Assembly: GCA_017618195.1 (NCBI GenBank)
Contig: JAFZUW010000066.1
Location: 1-64,000, forward strand
Reading direction: 5' to 3'
Origin: Lachnospiraceae bacterium
Lineage (GTDB): Bacteria; Bacillota; Clostridia; Lachnospirales; Lachnospiraceae
DNA: 64,000 nucleotides
The notes beneath the pieces are model-generated. The model was not told where the DNA came from, did no database searches, and saw only the letters and a program-made list of their open reading frames with translations. Shown in pieces: positions 7,896-15,054 of the stretch (positions are counted from its first letter, which is position 1; every line of letters starts with the position of its first letter). Position numbers and translations under genes: made by a program.

Positions 7896-8603
7896 ATGAT
7901 ACACGCGATCTTAACCATTGACGATATCGCTTCGCGCAACACGCCTGCCATCGTGGATTACCTGAACGAAAAAGGAATCGCGGCGGTTATGTTTGCCGTC
8001 GGGCAGAACGTGGAACGCTATTACGACAATGCGGTTTACGCGCTTCAGAACGGAATGATCGTCGGAAACCACAGCTATTCGCATCCGGCATTTTCCCGGA
8101 TCAGTCTGGAGGAAGCAAAAGCGGAGATCGAGAAGAATGAAGTGCTTCTCAACAAGCTTTATGCGGATGCCGGAGTGGAGCGCAGGTTCCGCCCGTTCCG
8201 CTTCCCGTACGGGGATAAGGGCGGTGCGAACAAGGAAGCGCTGCAGGAATATTTCCGCAAATACGGGTTCCATAAGCTTTGTGACGAGCAGATTCCGTAC
8301 GGCTTTTGGAAGGCTGCGGGACTGGACCGCGACATCGACACGTTCTGGACGTTTGATTTTGCGGAATACAACATCCGGCCCGGTTCGGGCTTTACCGTGA
8401 ACGACGTGTGGAAGCGGATTTACGATTCGAATCCGCCGAGCGGCGGCGCGATGCTCGAGGACGGCGGAAGCCATATCCTTCTTCTGCATGCGCATGATGA
8501 AACCGAGGAACTGGTGCCCGGATATTATAAGCAGTTTATTGACTGCCTTTTGGATAACGGCGTCACATTTGACGTCCCGACGTTCTTTGAACCGTCGCTG
8601 TAA
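7896..8603 (+). CDS. polysaccharide deacetylase (NodB/CE4 type)
   Basis: A protein of 235 residues with a NodB-like domain over nearly its whole length. The metal triad is visible as Asp 10 in Thr-Ile-Asp-Asp and His 59 and His 63 in Gly-Asn-His-Ser-Tyr-Ser-His-Pro. Motif 3 reads Arg-Phe-Pro-Tyr-Gly, and a late Leu-Leu-His-Ala-His supplies the catalytic-base side. Enzymes of this family remove N-acetyl or O-acetyl groups from chitin-like, xylan or peptidoglycan sugars. There is no signal peptide, so it should act inside the cell on imported fragments, which fits the GH43 gene in the same operon. The ATG follows GGAGG, 23 bases after the previous stop. Confidence 0.85.
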   Translation: MIHAILTIDDIASRNTPAIVDYLNEKGIAAVMFAVGQNVERYYDNAVYALQNGMIVGNHSYSHPAFSRISLEEAKAEIEKNEVLLNKLYADAGVERRFRPFRFPYGDKGGANKEALQEYFRKYGFHKLCDEQIPYGFWKAAGLDRDIDTFWTFDFAEYNIRPGSGFTVNDVWKRIYDSNPPSGGAMLEDGGSHILLLHAHDETEELVPGYYKQFIDCLLDNGVTFDVPTFFEPSL

Positions 8604-8672
8604 GGCGCGCGGACGAAGGCTGCCGCCCTCGGGCGGAACGGAGAGAATACCGTCTTCGGGCGGTGAGGTAGA

Positions 8673-9275
8673 ATGATGAAGATTTACGATATTTCCCAGG
8701 AAGTGTTCGGATGTAATGTGTATCCGGGCGACCCGAGTCCGGTCCGCGAAGTGAAGCTGCGGATCGCCGACGGAGCGGTATGCAATCTTACCGCTTTTTC
8801 GATGTGCGCACACAATGGGACGCATGTGGACGCGCCGTATCATTTTATTGACGGCGGGAAGACGATCGACCGCGTGGATATGGACCGGTTCGTTGGTTTT
8901 GCGTATGTCGCGGAGCATGAAGGCGATGTGACGGCAGCGGACGCGGAGCGGATTTATGAGGCGGCAAATGCATGTGATGCACGTGCGGCGGAGCGGATTC
9001 TCGTCAAAGGAAACGCAACGCTTACTTTGGAAGCCGCGAAGTATCTCGCGGACAAAGGAATCAAATTATACGGGAACGAATCCCAGACCGTCGGACCGTT
9101 AGACGCTCCGATGAAGGTGCATCTTGTGATGCTCGGCGCGGAGACCGTTCTTTTAGAGGGAATCCGCCTTGCGGAGGTACCGGAGGGAGTATATCTTCTG
9201 AACGCGGCACCAATCAATCTCGGCGGCTCGGACGGAGCACCGTGCAGGGCGGTTCTGATTAAATGGGAGGAATGA
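8673..9275 (+). CDS. cyclase/kynurenine-formamidase family hydrolase
   Basis: A protein of 200 residues of the cyclase family. The signature His-Asn-Gly-Thr-His-Val-Asp-Ala-Pro-Tyr-His-Phe covers residues 47-58, with His 47, His 51, Asp 53 and His 57 as metal ligands. Members hydrolyse N-formylkynurenine or other amides and lactones; with no tryptophan-degradation genes nearby the substrate stays open. GGTGAGGT precedes the double ATG at 8673/8676. The 69 bases before it contain two related GC-rich pieces (each with CGGGCGG). Its stop is one base from the start of the next gene, so translation is likely coupled. Confidence 0.8.
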   Translation: MMKIYDISQEVFGCNVYPGDPSPVREVKLRIADGAVCNLTAFSMCAHNGTHVDAPYHFIDGGKTIDRVDMDRFVGFAYVAEHEGDVTAADAERIYEAANACDARAAERILVKGNATLTLEAAKYLADKGIKLYGNESQTVGPLDAPMKVHLVMLGAETVLLEGIRLAEVPEGVYLLNAAPINLGGSDGAPCRAVLIKWEE

Positions 9276-9276
9276 A

Positions 9277-10167
9277 ATGGAAGAGAAGTTTTCGTATTTT
9301 TCGGCAGAAGAGATAGCGGACGGAAGCTATAAAATCTTCAACAACGGCGTGGAACGGCCGTTTGCTTACTGTTATCTGGTCGTAGGGGAGAACTATGCGC
9401 TTCTGATCGATTCGATCATCGGGCTCGGAAACGTGAAGAAGTTCTGCGAAACGCTGACGGACAAGAAGATTGTCCTTGTCAACACGCATGCGCATACGGA
9501 CCATATCGGAGGCAATTTCTTTTTTGACAGCTGCTACATTCACCCGCGCGACATGGCGCTTGCCGCATCATCGTTCGGGTACAGGAAGGAGCAGCTTTAC
9601 GAAATGGCAAGGCAGAACTGCCCCGAGGAATACCGCGATCGGATCGTGTTGGATGACAACTTCGCGGACTGGGATCCGATCAAAATGCTTCCGGTATACG
9701 ACGGGGACGAATTCGACCTCGGAGACCGGATCATCGAGGTTGCGGAAGCTGCCGGACACACGGAAGGCTCGATCATCCTGATCGATCACAAGACGCGGAT
9801 CGCGTACAGCGGCGACGCCTGCAACGGAAGCACGCTGCTTGAATTTGACCACTCGCTCCCGATCATCGATTACATGAAGAGCCTCGTGCGGTTAAAGGAA
9901 CGCCAGGGTGAGTTCGACATGATGTACGGCGGCCATGAGATCTACGATAGTACGCTTATTGACGAAGCAATCGAAACCGTCGCAAGAGTGCTTGCGGGAA
10001 CGGACGATCACGTGGAAGCGGACGGAATGATGGGCGGCAAAGTGTGCTGGGCCGCAAAGAAAAAGGAAGCCGGATACGGACGCGCGGACGGGAAGCGTTT
10101 TAACATGAGCTATAATCCCGGCAGAGTGTCGGTTCCGAAAGACCGGAAACAGGTAATTAAGCTGTAG
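9277..10167 (+). CDS. metallo-beta-lactamase-fold hydrolase
   Basis: A soluble protein of 296 residues with the full metallo-beta-lactamase signature His-Ala-His-Thr-Asp-His at 71-76, a second-shell Gly-His-Thr-Glu-Gly-Ser, a metal-bridging Tyr-Ser-Gly-Asp-Ala and a late Gly-Gly-His-Glu. It belongs to the glyoxalase II-like or hydroxyacylglutathione-hydrolase-like branch, whose members cleave thioesters and other esters. The substrate is unknown. The C-terminal 45 residues are basic and outside the core fold. The gene begins one base after the cyclase stop and uses GGGAGG inside that gene as ribosome site, so the two products may act in the same pathway. Confidence 0.8.
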   Translation: MEEKFSYFSAEEIADGSYKIFNNGVERPFAYCYLVVGENYALLIDSIIGLGNVKKFCETLTDKKIVLVNTHAHTDHIGGNFFFDSCYIHPRDMALAASSFGYRKEQLYEMARQNCPEEYRDRIVLDDNFADWDPIKMLPVYDGDEFDLGDRIIEVAEAAGHTEGSIILIDHKTRIAYSGDACNGSTLLEFDHSLPIIDYMKSLVRLKERQGEFDMMYGGHEIYDSTLIDEAIETVARVLAGTDDHVEADGMMGGKVCWAAKKKEAGYGRADGKRFNMSYNPGRVSVPKDRKQVIKL

Positions 10168-10202
10168 CATCTTATGCTGCGGCTATAGTAAGGAAGAACA
10201 TT

Positions 10203-10787
10203 ATGAGTACGATTACAATACGGCTTGCCGGGGTTGAGGATGCCGCGGCACTGCTTGACATTTATTCTTATTATGTGAAAAATACGGCGGTTTCGTATGA
10301 GTACGAAGTACCGTCTTTAGAGGAGTTCACGGCGCGGGTTGCGAATACGCTTAAGAACTACCCGTATCTGATCGCGGAGGTGGACGGAACGATTGCCGGT
10401 TACATCTACGCGGGACGTCTCGGTGTCCGCAAGGCGTACGACTGGTCGGCGGAAACATCCGTTTACATTCACAGGGATTATCACCGCATGGGGATCGGAC
10501 GGCTGCTATATGAGAAGCTTGAAGATTATCTGCGCAGACAGAACGTTACGAACGTGTACGCGGGCGCGGCCGATCCGGTTGATGACAACGATCCGTACCT
10601 TACGAGAAACAGCGAGCATTTTCACGAGGCGCTCGGATACCGCGTGATCGCAAGATTCAACTCCTGCGGAAACAAATTCGGCCGCTGGTACAACCTCATT
10701 AAGATGGAAAAGGTGATCGGGGAGCATACATGCCCGCCGAAGCCGTTTATTCCGTTTCCGGAATTACTGAAGAATGAGGGGAGATAG
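10203..10787 (+). CDS. GNAT N-acetyltransferase, phosphinothricin acetyltransferase-like
   Basis: A GNAT-fold protein of 194 residues. Residues 1-25 match the usual beta1-alpha1 opening (Ile-Arg-Leu-Ala, then Ile-Tyr-Ser-Tyr-Tyr-Val). The acetyl-CoA site is visible as Val-Tyr-Ile-His-Arg-Asp-Tyr-His-Arg-Met-Gly-Ile-Gly-Arg-Leu-Leu near residues 87-102. Tyr-Val-Lys-Asn-Thr-Ala-Val-Ser-Tyr near residue 22 and a late Gly-Tyr segment resemble the Pat/YncA subgroup, which acetylates amino-acid analogues such as phosphinothricin or methionine sulfoximine. GGAAGAA lies before the ATG. It sits mid-operon, four bases before the next gene. Confidence 0.85.
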   Translation: MSTITIRLAGVEDAAALLDIYSYYVKNTAVSYEYEVPSLEEFTARVANTLKNYPYLIAEVDGTIAGYIYAGRLGVRKAYDWSAETSVYIHRDYHRMGIGRLLYEKLEDYLRRQNVTNVYAGAADPVDDNDPYLTRNSEHFHEALGYRVIARFNSCGNKFGRWYNLIKMEKVIGEHTCPPKPFIPFPELLKNEGR

Positions 10788-10790
10788 GAC

Positions 10791-11249
10791 ATGACACGGA
10801 AAGAAAAAGCGCTGCAGTATTTTGCGGCCCATTTCCACTGTTCGCAGTCGGTACTTGCAGCCTATGCGGATCAATGCGGCCTTACGGAGCAGCAGGCATT
10901 GAAACTCGGCGGATGCTTCGGAAGCGGTATGCGGAAAGGCGAGGTATGCGGAGCCTGCACCGGCGCGCTGATGGTATTGGGCGCCTTATACGGGCAGGAC
11001 GATAAGGAGGACCTCGCGGCAAGAGAGTTATCCAATACCGTGAATGACAAGATGACCGCGCGGTTTAAGGAGCGCTGCGGCTCTTATATCTGCAACGATA
11101 TTCTCGGATACGACATCACGACACCCGACGGAATCGCTTCGGTCCGGGCGAAGAATCTGTTTAAAACGCTTTGCCCGCAAATGGTAGCGAACGCCATGGA
11201 TATTCTGGCGGAGATCATAGAGGAGACGGAAAAGGAGAAACAGGCATGA
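10791..11249 (+). CDS. C_GCAxxG_C_C family redox protein
   Basis: A protein of 152 residues carrying the conserved Cys pattern of this family: Cys 18 in His-Cys-Ser-Gln-Ser, Gly-Gly-Cys-Phe-Gly-Ser-Gly-Met, then Cys-Gly-Ala-Cys-Thr-Gly-Ala near residues 59-65, and late Cys residues in Arg-Cys-Gly-Ser-Tyr-Ile-Cys and Thr-Leu-Cys-Pro. The family is known from Clostridia and methanogens. A redox or metal-related role is assumed but not proved. GGGGAGATAGG precedes the ATG. Its last codons overlap the flavodoxin start by four bases, so translation is coupled and the two proteins may exchange electrons. Confidence 0.85.
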   Translation: MTRKEKALQYFAAHFHCSQSVLAAYADQCGLTEQQALKLGGCFGSGMRKGEVCGACTGALMVLGALYGQDDKEDLAARELSNTVNDKMTARFKERCGSYICNDILGYDITTPDGIASVRAKNLFKTLCPQMVANAMDILAEIIEETEKEKQA

Positions 11250-11692
11250 AGAATCTGGTAACGTATTTCAGCGCGGAAGGAACGACCGCGAAGGTGGCAA
11301 AGGAACTGGCTGAGAAGATTTCGGCAGATGTGTTTGAGATCGTTCCGCAGGAGCCGTATACGAAGGCGGATATCCGCTGGATCAATCCGATTGCGCGATG
11401 CAACAAGGAGAAGTTCGGCAAGAAGGACGTTCCGGTTGTCGGAACCGTTGCGGATTTCGCGGAATACGATACGGTTTACATCGGATTCCCGATCTGGTAC
11501 GGCGCGGCGCCCAACGTGGTCAACACGTTCTGTCAGGGCTATGATTGGAGCGGAAAGAAGATTGTCGTATTTGCCACATCCGGAGGAAGCGGCATCGGAA
11601 AGACCGGCGAGAAGCTCGCACCTTTCGTAAAGGGCGGCGAGATCGTCGGTGCGAAGCTCGTGAAGACGGCAGCGGAGGTTGAGATACTGTAA
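11246..11692 (+). CDS. flavodoxin
   Basis: A short flavodoxin of 148 residues that binds FMN non-covalently and carries single electrons. The phosphate loop is Ser-Ala-Glu-Gly-Thr-Thr-Ala-Lys-Val-Ala near residues 9-18. The isoalloxazine loops are Ile-Gly-Phe-Pro-Ile-Trp-Tyr-Gly near 79-86 and Thr-Ser-Gly-Gly-Ser-Gly-Ile-Gly near 110. The start is fixed by AAAGGAG and by the ATGA overlap with the previous gene. It ends the eight-gene cluster; the next feature, 50 bases on, is the TPP riboswitch. The same cluster contains another FMN-binding protein and a Cys-rich protein. Confidence 0.9.
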   Translation: MKNLVTYFSAEGTTAKVAKELAEKISADVFEIVPQEPYTKADIRWINPIARCNKEKFGKKDVPVVGTVADFAEYDTVYIGFPIWYGAAPNVVNTFCQGYDWSGKKIVVFATSGGSGIGKTGEKLAPFVKGGEIVGAKLVKTAAEVEIL

Positions 11693-11744
11693 AATACCGC
11701 TTGATTTTTTCGATAAAAGCGAGTATAAATAGATTGCAAAACAG

Positions 11745-11838
11745 AGACAGGGGAGTCTGTGCGGACAGGCTGAGAGGAAGTTTGGGAACTTCGACCCTTC
11801 ACCTGATGCGGATCATGCCGCCGTAGGTAGTCGTTATA
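11745..11838 (+). ncRNA. TPP riboswitch (THI element)
   Basis: The aptamer shows the invariant pieces of the THI box in order: GACAGGGGAG, GGCTGAGAGG, a small hairpin, CGACCCTTCACCTGAT, GCGGATCATGCCGCCG and TAGGTAGTC. CTGAGAGG binds the pyrimidine ring of the ligand, and the GGATCATGCC side binds the diphosphate through metal ions. A strong terminator follows within 15 bases, so high TPP should stop transcription of the thiamine salvage operon. Confidence 0.95.
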
Positions 11839-11850
11839 ATGATTTCTATT

Positions 11851-11882
11851 ACGGGAGGCATCCGAAGGTGTCTCCCGTTTTT
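11851..11882 (+). terminator. terminator of the TPP riboswitch
   Basis: A 12-pair stem from ACGGGAGGCATC to the matching GGTGTCTCCCGT, loop CGAA, followed by a T run (TTTTTG). It is the expression platform of the riboswitch. Confidence 0.9.
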
Positions 11883-12123
11883 GCATGCCCTGCCGAGTTC
11901 CGGCAGGGAGTTCCTTCGCGGGAAGGAACGGATCCGCTTCGGCGGCGGACGGAGGGGGAGCGCCCTGCGTTTGGAAGAACAGCGATGGGAAGCCGTGTTC
12001 CGGCGTGAGAGGATGCCAGCAAGCATCGACCGAACTTCCGACAGAGCCCGTAATGGCTCTGATCACAAAGGAAGCGTTGCTGTTCGATCAGCCGTTTCCC
12101 GATATCGCAAAGGAGTACGCATT
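11883..12123 (+). promoter_or_regulatory. structured leader between the TPP terminator and thiW
   Basis: 241 bases with no supported gene but at least three perfect hairpins: 11888-11908 (8 pairs, CCCTGCCG with CGGCAGGG), 11910-11929 (8 pairs, GTTCCTTC with GAAGGAAC) and 12043-12060 (6 pairs, AGAGCC with GGCTCT). The distal part holds CTGATC and GATCAG 21 bases apart. The ribosome site AAAGGAG of thiW lies at the end. The frame of thiW is open through this leader, but it has no start signal and I do not read it as protein. Confidence 0.5.
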
Positions 12124-12654
12124 ATGAAGAAAAGTCACATCATCAAACTTGCACTGGCAGGCATGTTCTGTGCCGTTGCCGTTGTGGGAAGCCTGCTTTC
12201 GTTCCTGGTTTTAGGAAGCAAATGCGCACCGATCCAGCATGTGGTCAACGTGCTGTGCGGCGTATTGCTCGGACCGGTATACGGCGTGTGTGTCGCATTT
12301 GCCGCATCGCTTATTCGGAACCTGACCGGACTCGGGAGTCTGTTTGCTTTCCCGGGAAGCATGATCGGAGCGTTCCTGTGCGGACTGCTTTACAAAAAGA
12401 CGAAGAACATTCCGTTAACACTGATCGGTGAAGTGTTCGGAACGGCGGTTCTCGGCGGATTGTGCGCGTATCCGATCGCGATCCTGTTTATGGGACAGGA
12501 CGCTTCCAAACTTGCATTTTACGTATACATCTTTCCGTTCTTTGTTTCGACGGCGGTCGGTTCTCTGATTGCCGGAGTGATCGTATTCAGCATGAAGAAG
12601 TCGGGTGCGCTCGGAATGATGCAGGGCAGCATGGAAGACCCGAAGGAAGAGTGA
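12124..12654 (+). CDS. thiW: thiazole transporter substrate-binding subunit ThiW
   Basis: A membrane protein of 176 residues with five or six hydrophobic segments, the S component of an energy-coupling-factor transporter. ThiW is thought to bring in hydroxyethylthiazole. Family marks are visible: Gly-Ser-Lys-Cys-Ala-Pro-Ile-Gln-His near residue 33, Asn-Val-Leu-Cys-Gly-Val-Leu-Leu-Gly-Pro-Val-Tyr-Gly near 44 and Arg-Asn-Leu-Thr-Gly-Leu-Gly-Ser near 66. No ATPase or T subunit is encoded here, so it must share those of another locus. ATG 12124 is preceded by AAAGGAG and agrees with the usual Met-Lys-Lys start. It is the first gene under the TPP riboswitch and is followed after 12 bases by thiM, the kinase for its cargo. 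Confidence 0.92.
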   Translation: MKKSHIIKLALAGMFCAVAVVGSLLSFLVLGSKCAPIQHVVNVLCGVLLGPVYGVCVAFAASLIRNLTGLGSLFAFPGSMIGAFLCGLLYKKTKNIPLTLIGEVFGTAVLGGLCAYPIAILFMGQDASKLAFYVYIFPFFVSTAVGSLIAGVIVFSMKKSGALGMMQGSMEDPKEE

Positions 12655-12666
12655 AGGAGAGTTAAC

Positions 12667-13488
12667 ATGTTAAAAGAGATGATGACCAATGTGAGAAACA
12701 CCCGTCCGCTCGTTCATAACATTACGAATTACGTGACGGTCAATGACTGCGCGAATATCCTTCTCGCGTGCGGCGGTTCGCCGATTATGGCGGATGATGC
12801 CGACGAGGTCGAGGAGATCACTGCCGTATGCGGCGGGTTGAATATCAATATCGGAACGCTTAACAAGCGCACCATCGAAGCGATGCTTCTTGCCGGAAAG
12901 AAAGCCAACGAACTCGGACATCCCGTGGTGCTCGATCCGGTCGGCGCGGGGGCTTCGAAACTCCGTACCGAAACGGCTCTTAAGCTGATTGAGAACGTCC
13001 GATTTGCCGTGATCCGCGGCAACATGTCCGAGATCAAAACACTCGCAAACGGAAGCGGCACGACCAAAGGCGTGGATGCCGATGTGGCGGACAGCGTAAG
13101 CGAAGAAAACCTTGCGGAAGCAGTCGCATTTGCGGCAAATGTGTCGAAGAAGCTCGGTACGGTGATTGCGATCACCGGAGCAATCGATATCGTAACGGAC
13201 GGAGAGAAATCGTACTGCATCCGGAACGGACATCCGATGATGTCCTCGGTTACCGGAACCGGCTGCCAGCTGTCGGCACTGACGGCAGCTTATGTGACTG
13301 CCAATCCCGGGAACCCGCTTGAGGCGGCTGCGGCAGCGGTGTGCGTGATGGGACTCGCGGGCGAGATTGCCTATGAAAGACTGAGTGAGCAGGACGGAAA
13401 TTCGTCCTATCGGAATTATATTATCGATGCGGTATACCGGATGACTCCGGAGCAACTTGAGAAAGGCGCAAAGTATGAAGTGCGATAA
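12667..13488 (+). CDS. thiM: hydroxyethylthiazole kinase
   Basis: ThiM, 273 residues, phosphorylates 4-methyl-5-(2-hydroxyethyl)thiazole so that salvaged thiazole can enter thiamine synthesis. Characteristic blocks are His-Asn-Ile-Thr-Asn-Tyr-Val-Thr at 18-25, Gly-Gly-Ser-Pro-Ile-Met-Ala near 37, Asp-Pro-Val-Gly-Ala-Gly-Ala near 95 and Thr-Gly-Thr-Gly-Cys-Gln-Leu-Ser-Ala near 195, the last carrying the catalytic Cys of the ribokinase-like fold. The length is normal. GGAGAG lies before the ATG. The 3' end overlaps thiE by 14 bases. Confidence 0.97.
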   Translation: MLKEMMTNVRNTRPLVHNITNYVTVNDCANILLACGGSPIMADDADEVEEITAVCGGLNINIGTLNKRTIEAMLLAGKKANELGHPVVLDPVGAGASKLRTETALKLIENVRFAVIRGNMSEIKTLANGSGTTKGVDADVADSVSEENLAEAVAFAANVSKKLGTVIAITGAIDIVTDGEKSYCIRNGHPMMSSVTGTGCQLSALTAAYVTANPGNPLEAAAAAVCVMGLAGEIAYERLSEQDGNSSYRNYIIDAVYRMTPEQLEKGAKYEVR

Positions 13489-14116
13489 GAAGACAATGCT
13501 TTTATATGCGGTAACGGACCGTGCGTGGACCGGAAAGCAGACCCTTTACGAGCAGGTGGAATCGGCTCTTAAGGGCGGCGTTACCTGCGTTCAGCTTCGC
13601 GAAAAGGACCTTGATGAGGAGACATTTCTGAAAGAGGCAAATGAGATCGCGGCGCTCTGCAGAAGCTATCACGTGCCGTTCTTTATTAACGACAACGTGG
13701 ACATCGCGATTGCGTGTCATGCGGACGGAATCCATGTCGGACAGGAAGACATGGCGGCCGCGAAAGTAAGGGAGCGTGTCGGTGACGGGATGATGATCGG
13801 CGTGTCCGCGCACAGCGTGCAGGAAGCGGTCGAAGCTGTGAGGAACGGAGCGGACTGCCTCGGCGTCGGAGCGATGTTTTCGACTTCGACGAAGGCCGAT
13901 GCGGATGTTCTTTCAAAAGAAACGCTCCGCGCGATCTGCGATGCGGTTGACGTGCCGGTAGTCGCAATCGGCGGTATCGGCAAAGGAAACATGAAGCAGC
14001 TTGCCGGGACGGGAACGGACGGATTTGCCTTAGTCAGCGCGATCTTCAGCGCACCCGATATTGAGAAGGAATGCCGCGAGCTACGGAAGCTTGCGGAGGA
14101 GACGGTAGGGCAGTAA
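13475..14116 (+). CDS. thiE: thiamine-phosphate synthase
   Basis: ThiE, 213 residues, joins hydroxymethylpyrimidine diphosphate and thiazole phosphate to give thiamine monophosphate. The TIM barrel shows Ala-Val-Thr-Asp-Arg near residue 13, Gln-Leu-Arg-Glu-Lys-Asp near 42 for pyrophosphate binding, Ile-Asn-Asp-Asn near 72, His-Val-Gly-Gln-Glu-Asp near 91 and Ile-Gly-Gly-Ile near 173. I chose ATG 13475, inside the end of thiM, because GAAAGG is correctly spaced; the overlap implies coupled translation. Confidence 0.96.
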   Translation: MKCDKKTMLLYAVTDRAWTGKQTLYEQVESALKGGVTCVQLREKDLDEETFLKEANEIAALCRSYHVPFFINDNVDIAIACHADGIHVGQEDMAAAKVRERVGDGMMIGVSAHSVQEAVEAVRNGADCLGVGAMFSTSTKADADVLSKETLRAICDAVDVPVVAIGGIGKGNMKQLAGTGTDGFALVSAIFSAPDIEKECRELRKLAEETVGQ

Positions 14117-14241
14117 CGCCGGTCTCAGACGGAAACGAGATTATGACCGGAGTCCGTGACACCGGTTTCATAACAGCGGTACACCGGGGGCACCACCTTG
14201 TGCCGCTTCATAAAACGATGCTGACAGGAAGGAGTTTTATT

Positions 14242-15054
14242 ATGAAGATGAGAACAGCATTGACCATTGCAGGCAGCGACTGCAGCGGAGGCGCCGGAAT
14301 TCAGGCCGACTTGAAAACAATGACCATGAACGGTGTTTATGCGATGAGCGCGATTACCGCACTGACCGCACAGAACACGACCGGCGTAAGATCGATCCGG
14401 GAGACGGACCCGGAGTTTTTAGGAGAACAGATCGATATGATCTTTGAAGACATCCGTCCGGATGCGGTCAAGATCGGCATGGTTTCGAGCGTGGAACTGA
14501 TCAGGGTGATCGCTTCGAAACTGAAACAGTACGGGGCGGCAAATGTGGTAGTCGACCCGGTTATGGTAGCGACCTCCGGCTCCGTTTTACTTAAGAGCGA
14601 CGCCGTAGATACGCTTACTTCGGAACTGCTTCCGCTTGCGGCGGTTACGACGCCCAACATTCCCGAGGGCGAGATTCTTTCCGGGATGAGCATTAAGACG
14701 GAACAGGATATGACCGAAGCCGCGAAGAAAATCGGCGATACGTATCACTGCGCGGTTCTTCTTAAGGGCGGACACAGTGTAAACGACGCGAACGACCTCC
14801 TCTATGCGGACGGTAAGTTCACCTGGTTTAACGGAAAGAGAATCAATAACCCGAATACGCACGGAACGGGCTGCACGCTTTCAAGCGCGATCGCTTCGAA
14901 CCTTGCGAAAGGCTTTGACCTTCCCACATCGGTAAAGCGCGCCAAGGCGTACATTTCCGATGCTCTTGCCGCAATGCTTGACCTCGGTGCGGGATCCGGC
15001 CCGATGGCGCACGGATTTGCCCTCACGGGTGAATACGCGAAGGAGGCGGAGTGA
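14242..15054 (+). CDS. thiD: hydroxymethylpyrimidine / phosphomethylpyrimidine kinase
   Basis: ThiD, 270 residues, phosphorylates hydroxymethylpyrimidine twice and so makes the second substrate of ThiE. Visible are Ile-Ala-Gly-Ser-Asp-Cys-Ser-Gly-Gly-Ala-Gly-Ile-Gln-Ala-Asp near residue 8, Lys-Ile-Gly-Met near 78, Asp-Pro-Val-Met near 104, and the anion-hole motif His-Gly-Thr-Gly-Cys-Thr-Leu-Ser-Ser near 208. The start at 14242 has GGAAGGAG ahead of it; the 125 bases after thiE contain a small GC-rich hairpin (around 14176-14203) and no gene. The frame is open upstream, but the protein fold begins here. Confidence 0.96.
   Translation: MKMRTALTIAGSDCSGGAGIQADLKTMTMNGVYAMSAITALTAQNTTGVRSIRETDPEFLGEQIDMIFEDIRPDAVKIGMVSSVELIRVIASKLKQYGAANVVVDPVMVATSGSVLLKSDAVDTLTSELLPLAAVTTPNIPEGEILSGMSIKTEQDMTEAAKKIGDTYHCAVLLKGGHSVNDANDLLYADGKFTWFNGKRINNPNTHGTGCTLSSAIASNLAKGFDLPTSVKRAKAYISDALAAMLDLGAGSGPMAHGFALTGEYAKEAE

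Noticed and set aside
11839-12123. N-terminal extension of ThiW through the leader
   Set aside because: The frame is open but covers the riboswitch terminator and several hairpins; the ribosome site and family start are at 12124.
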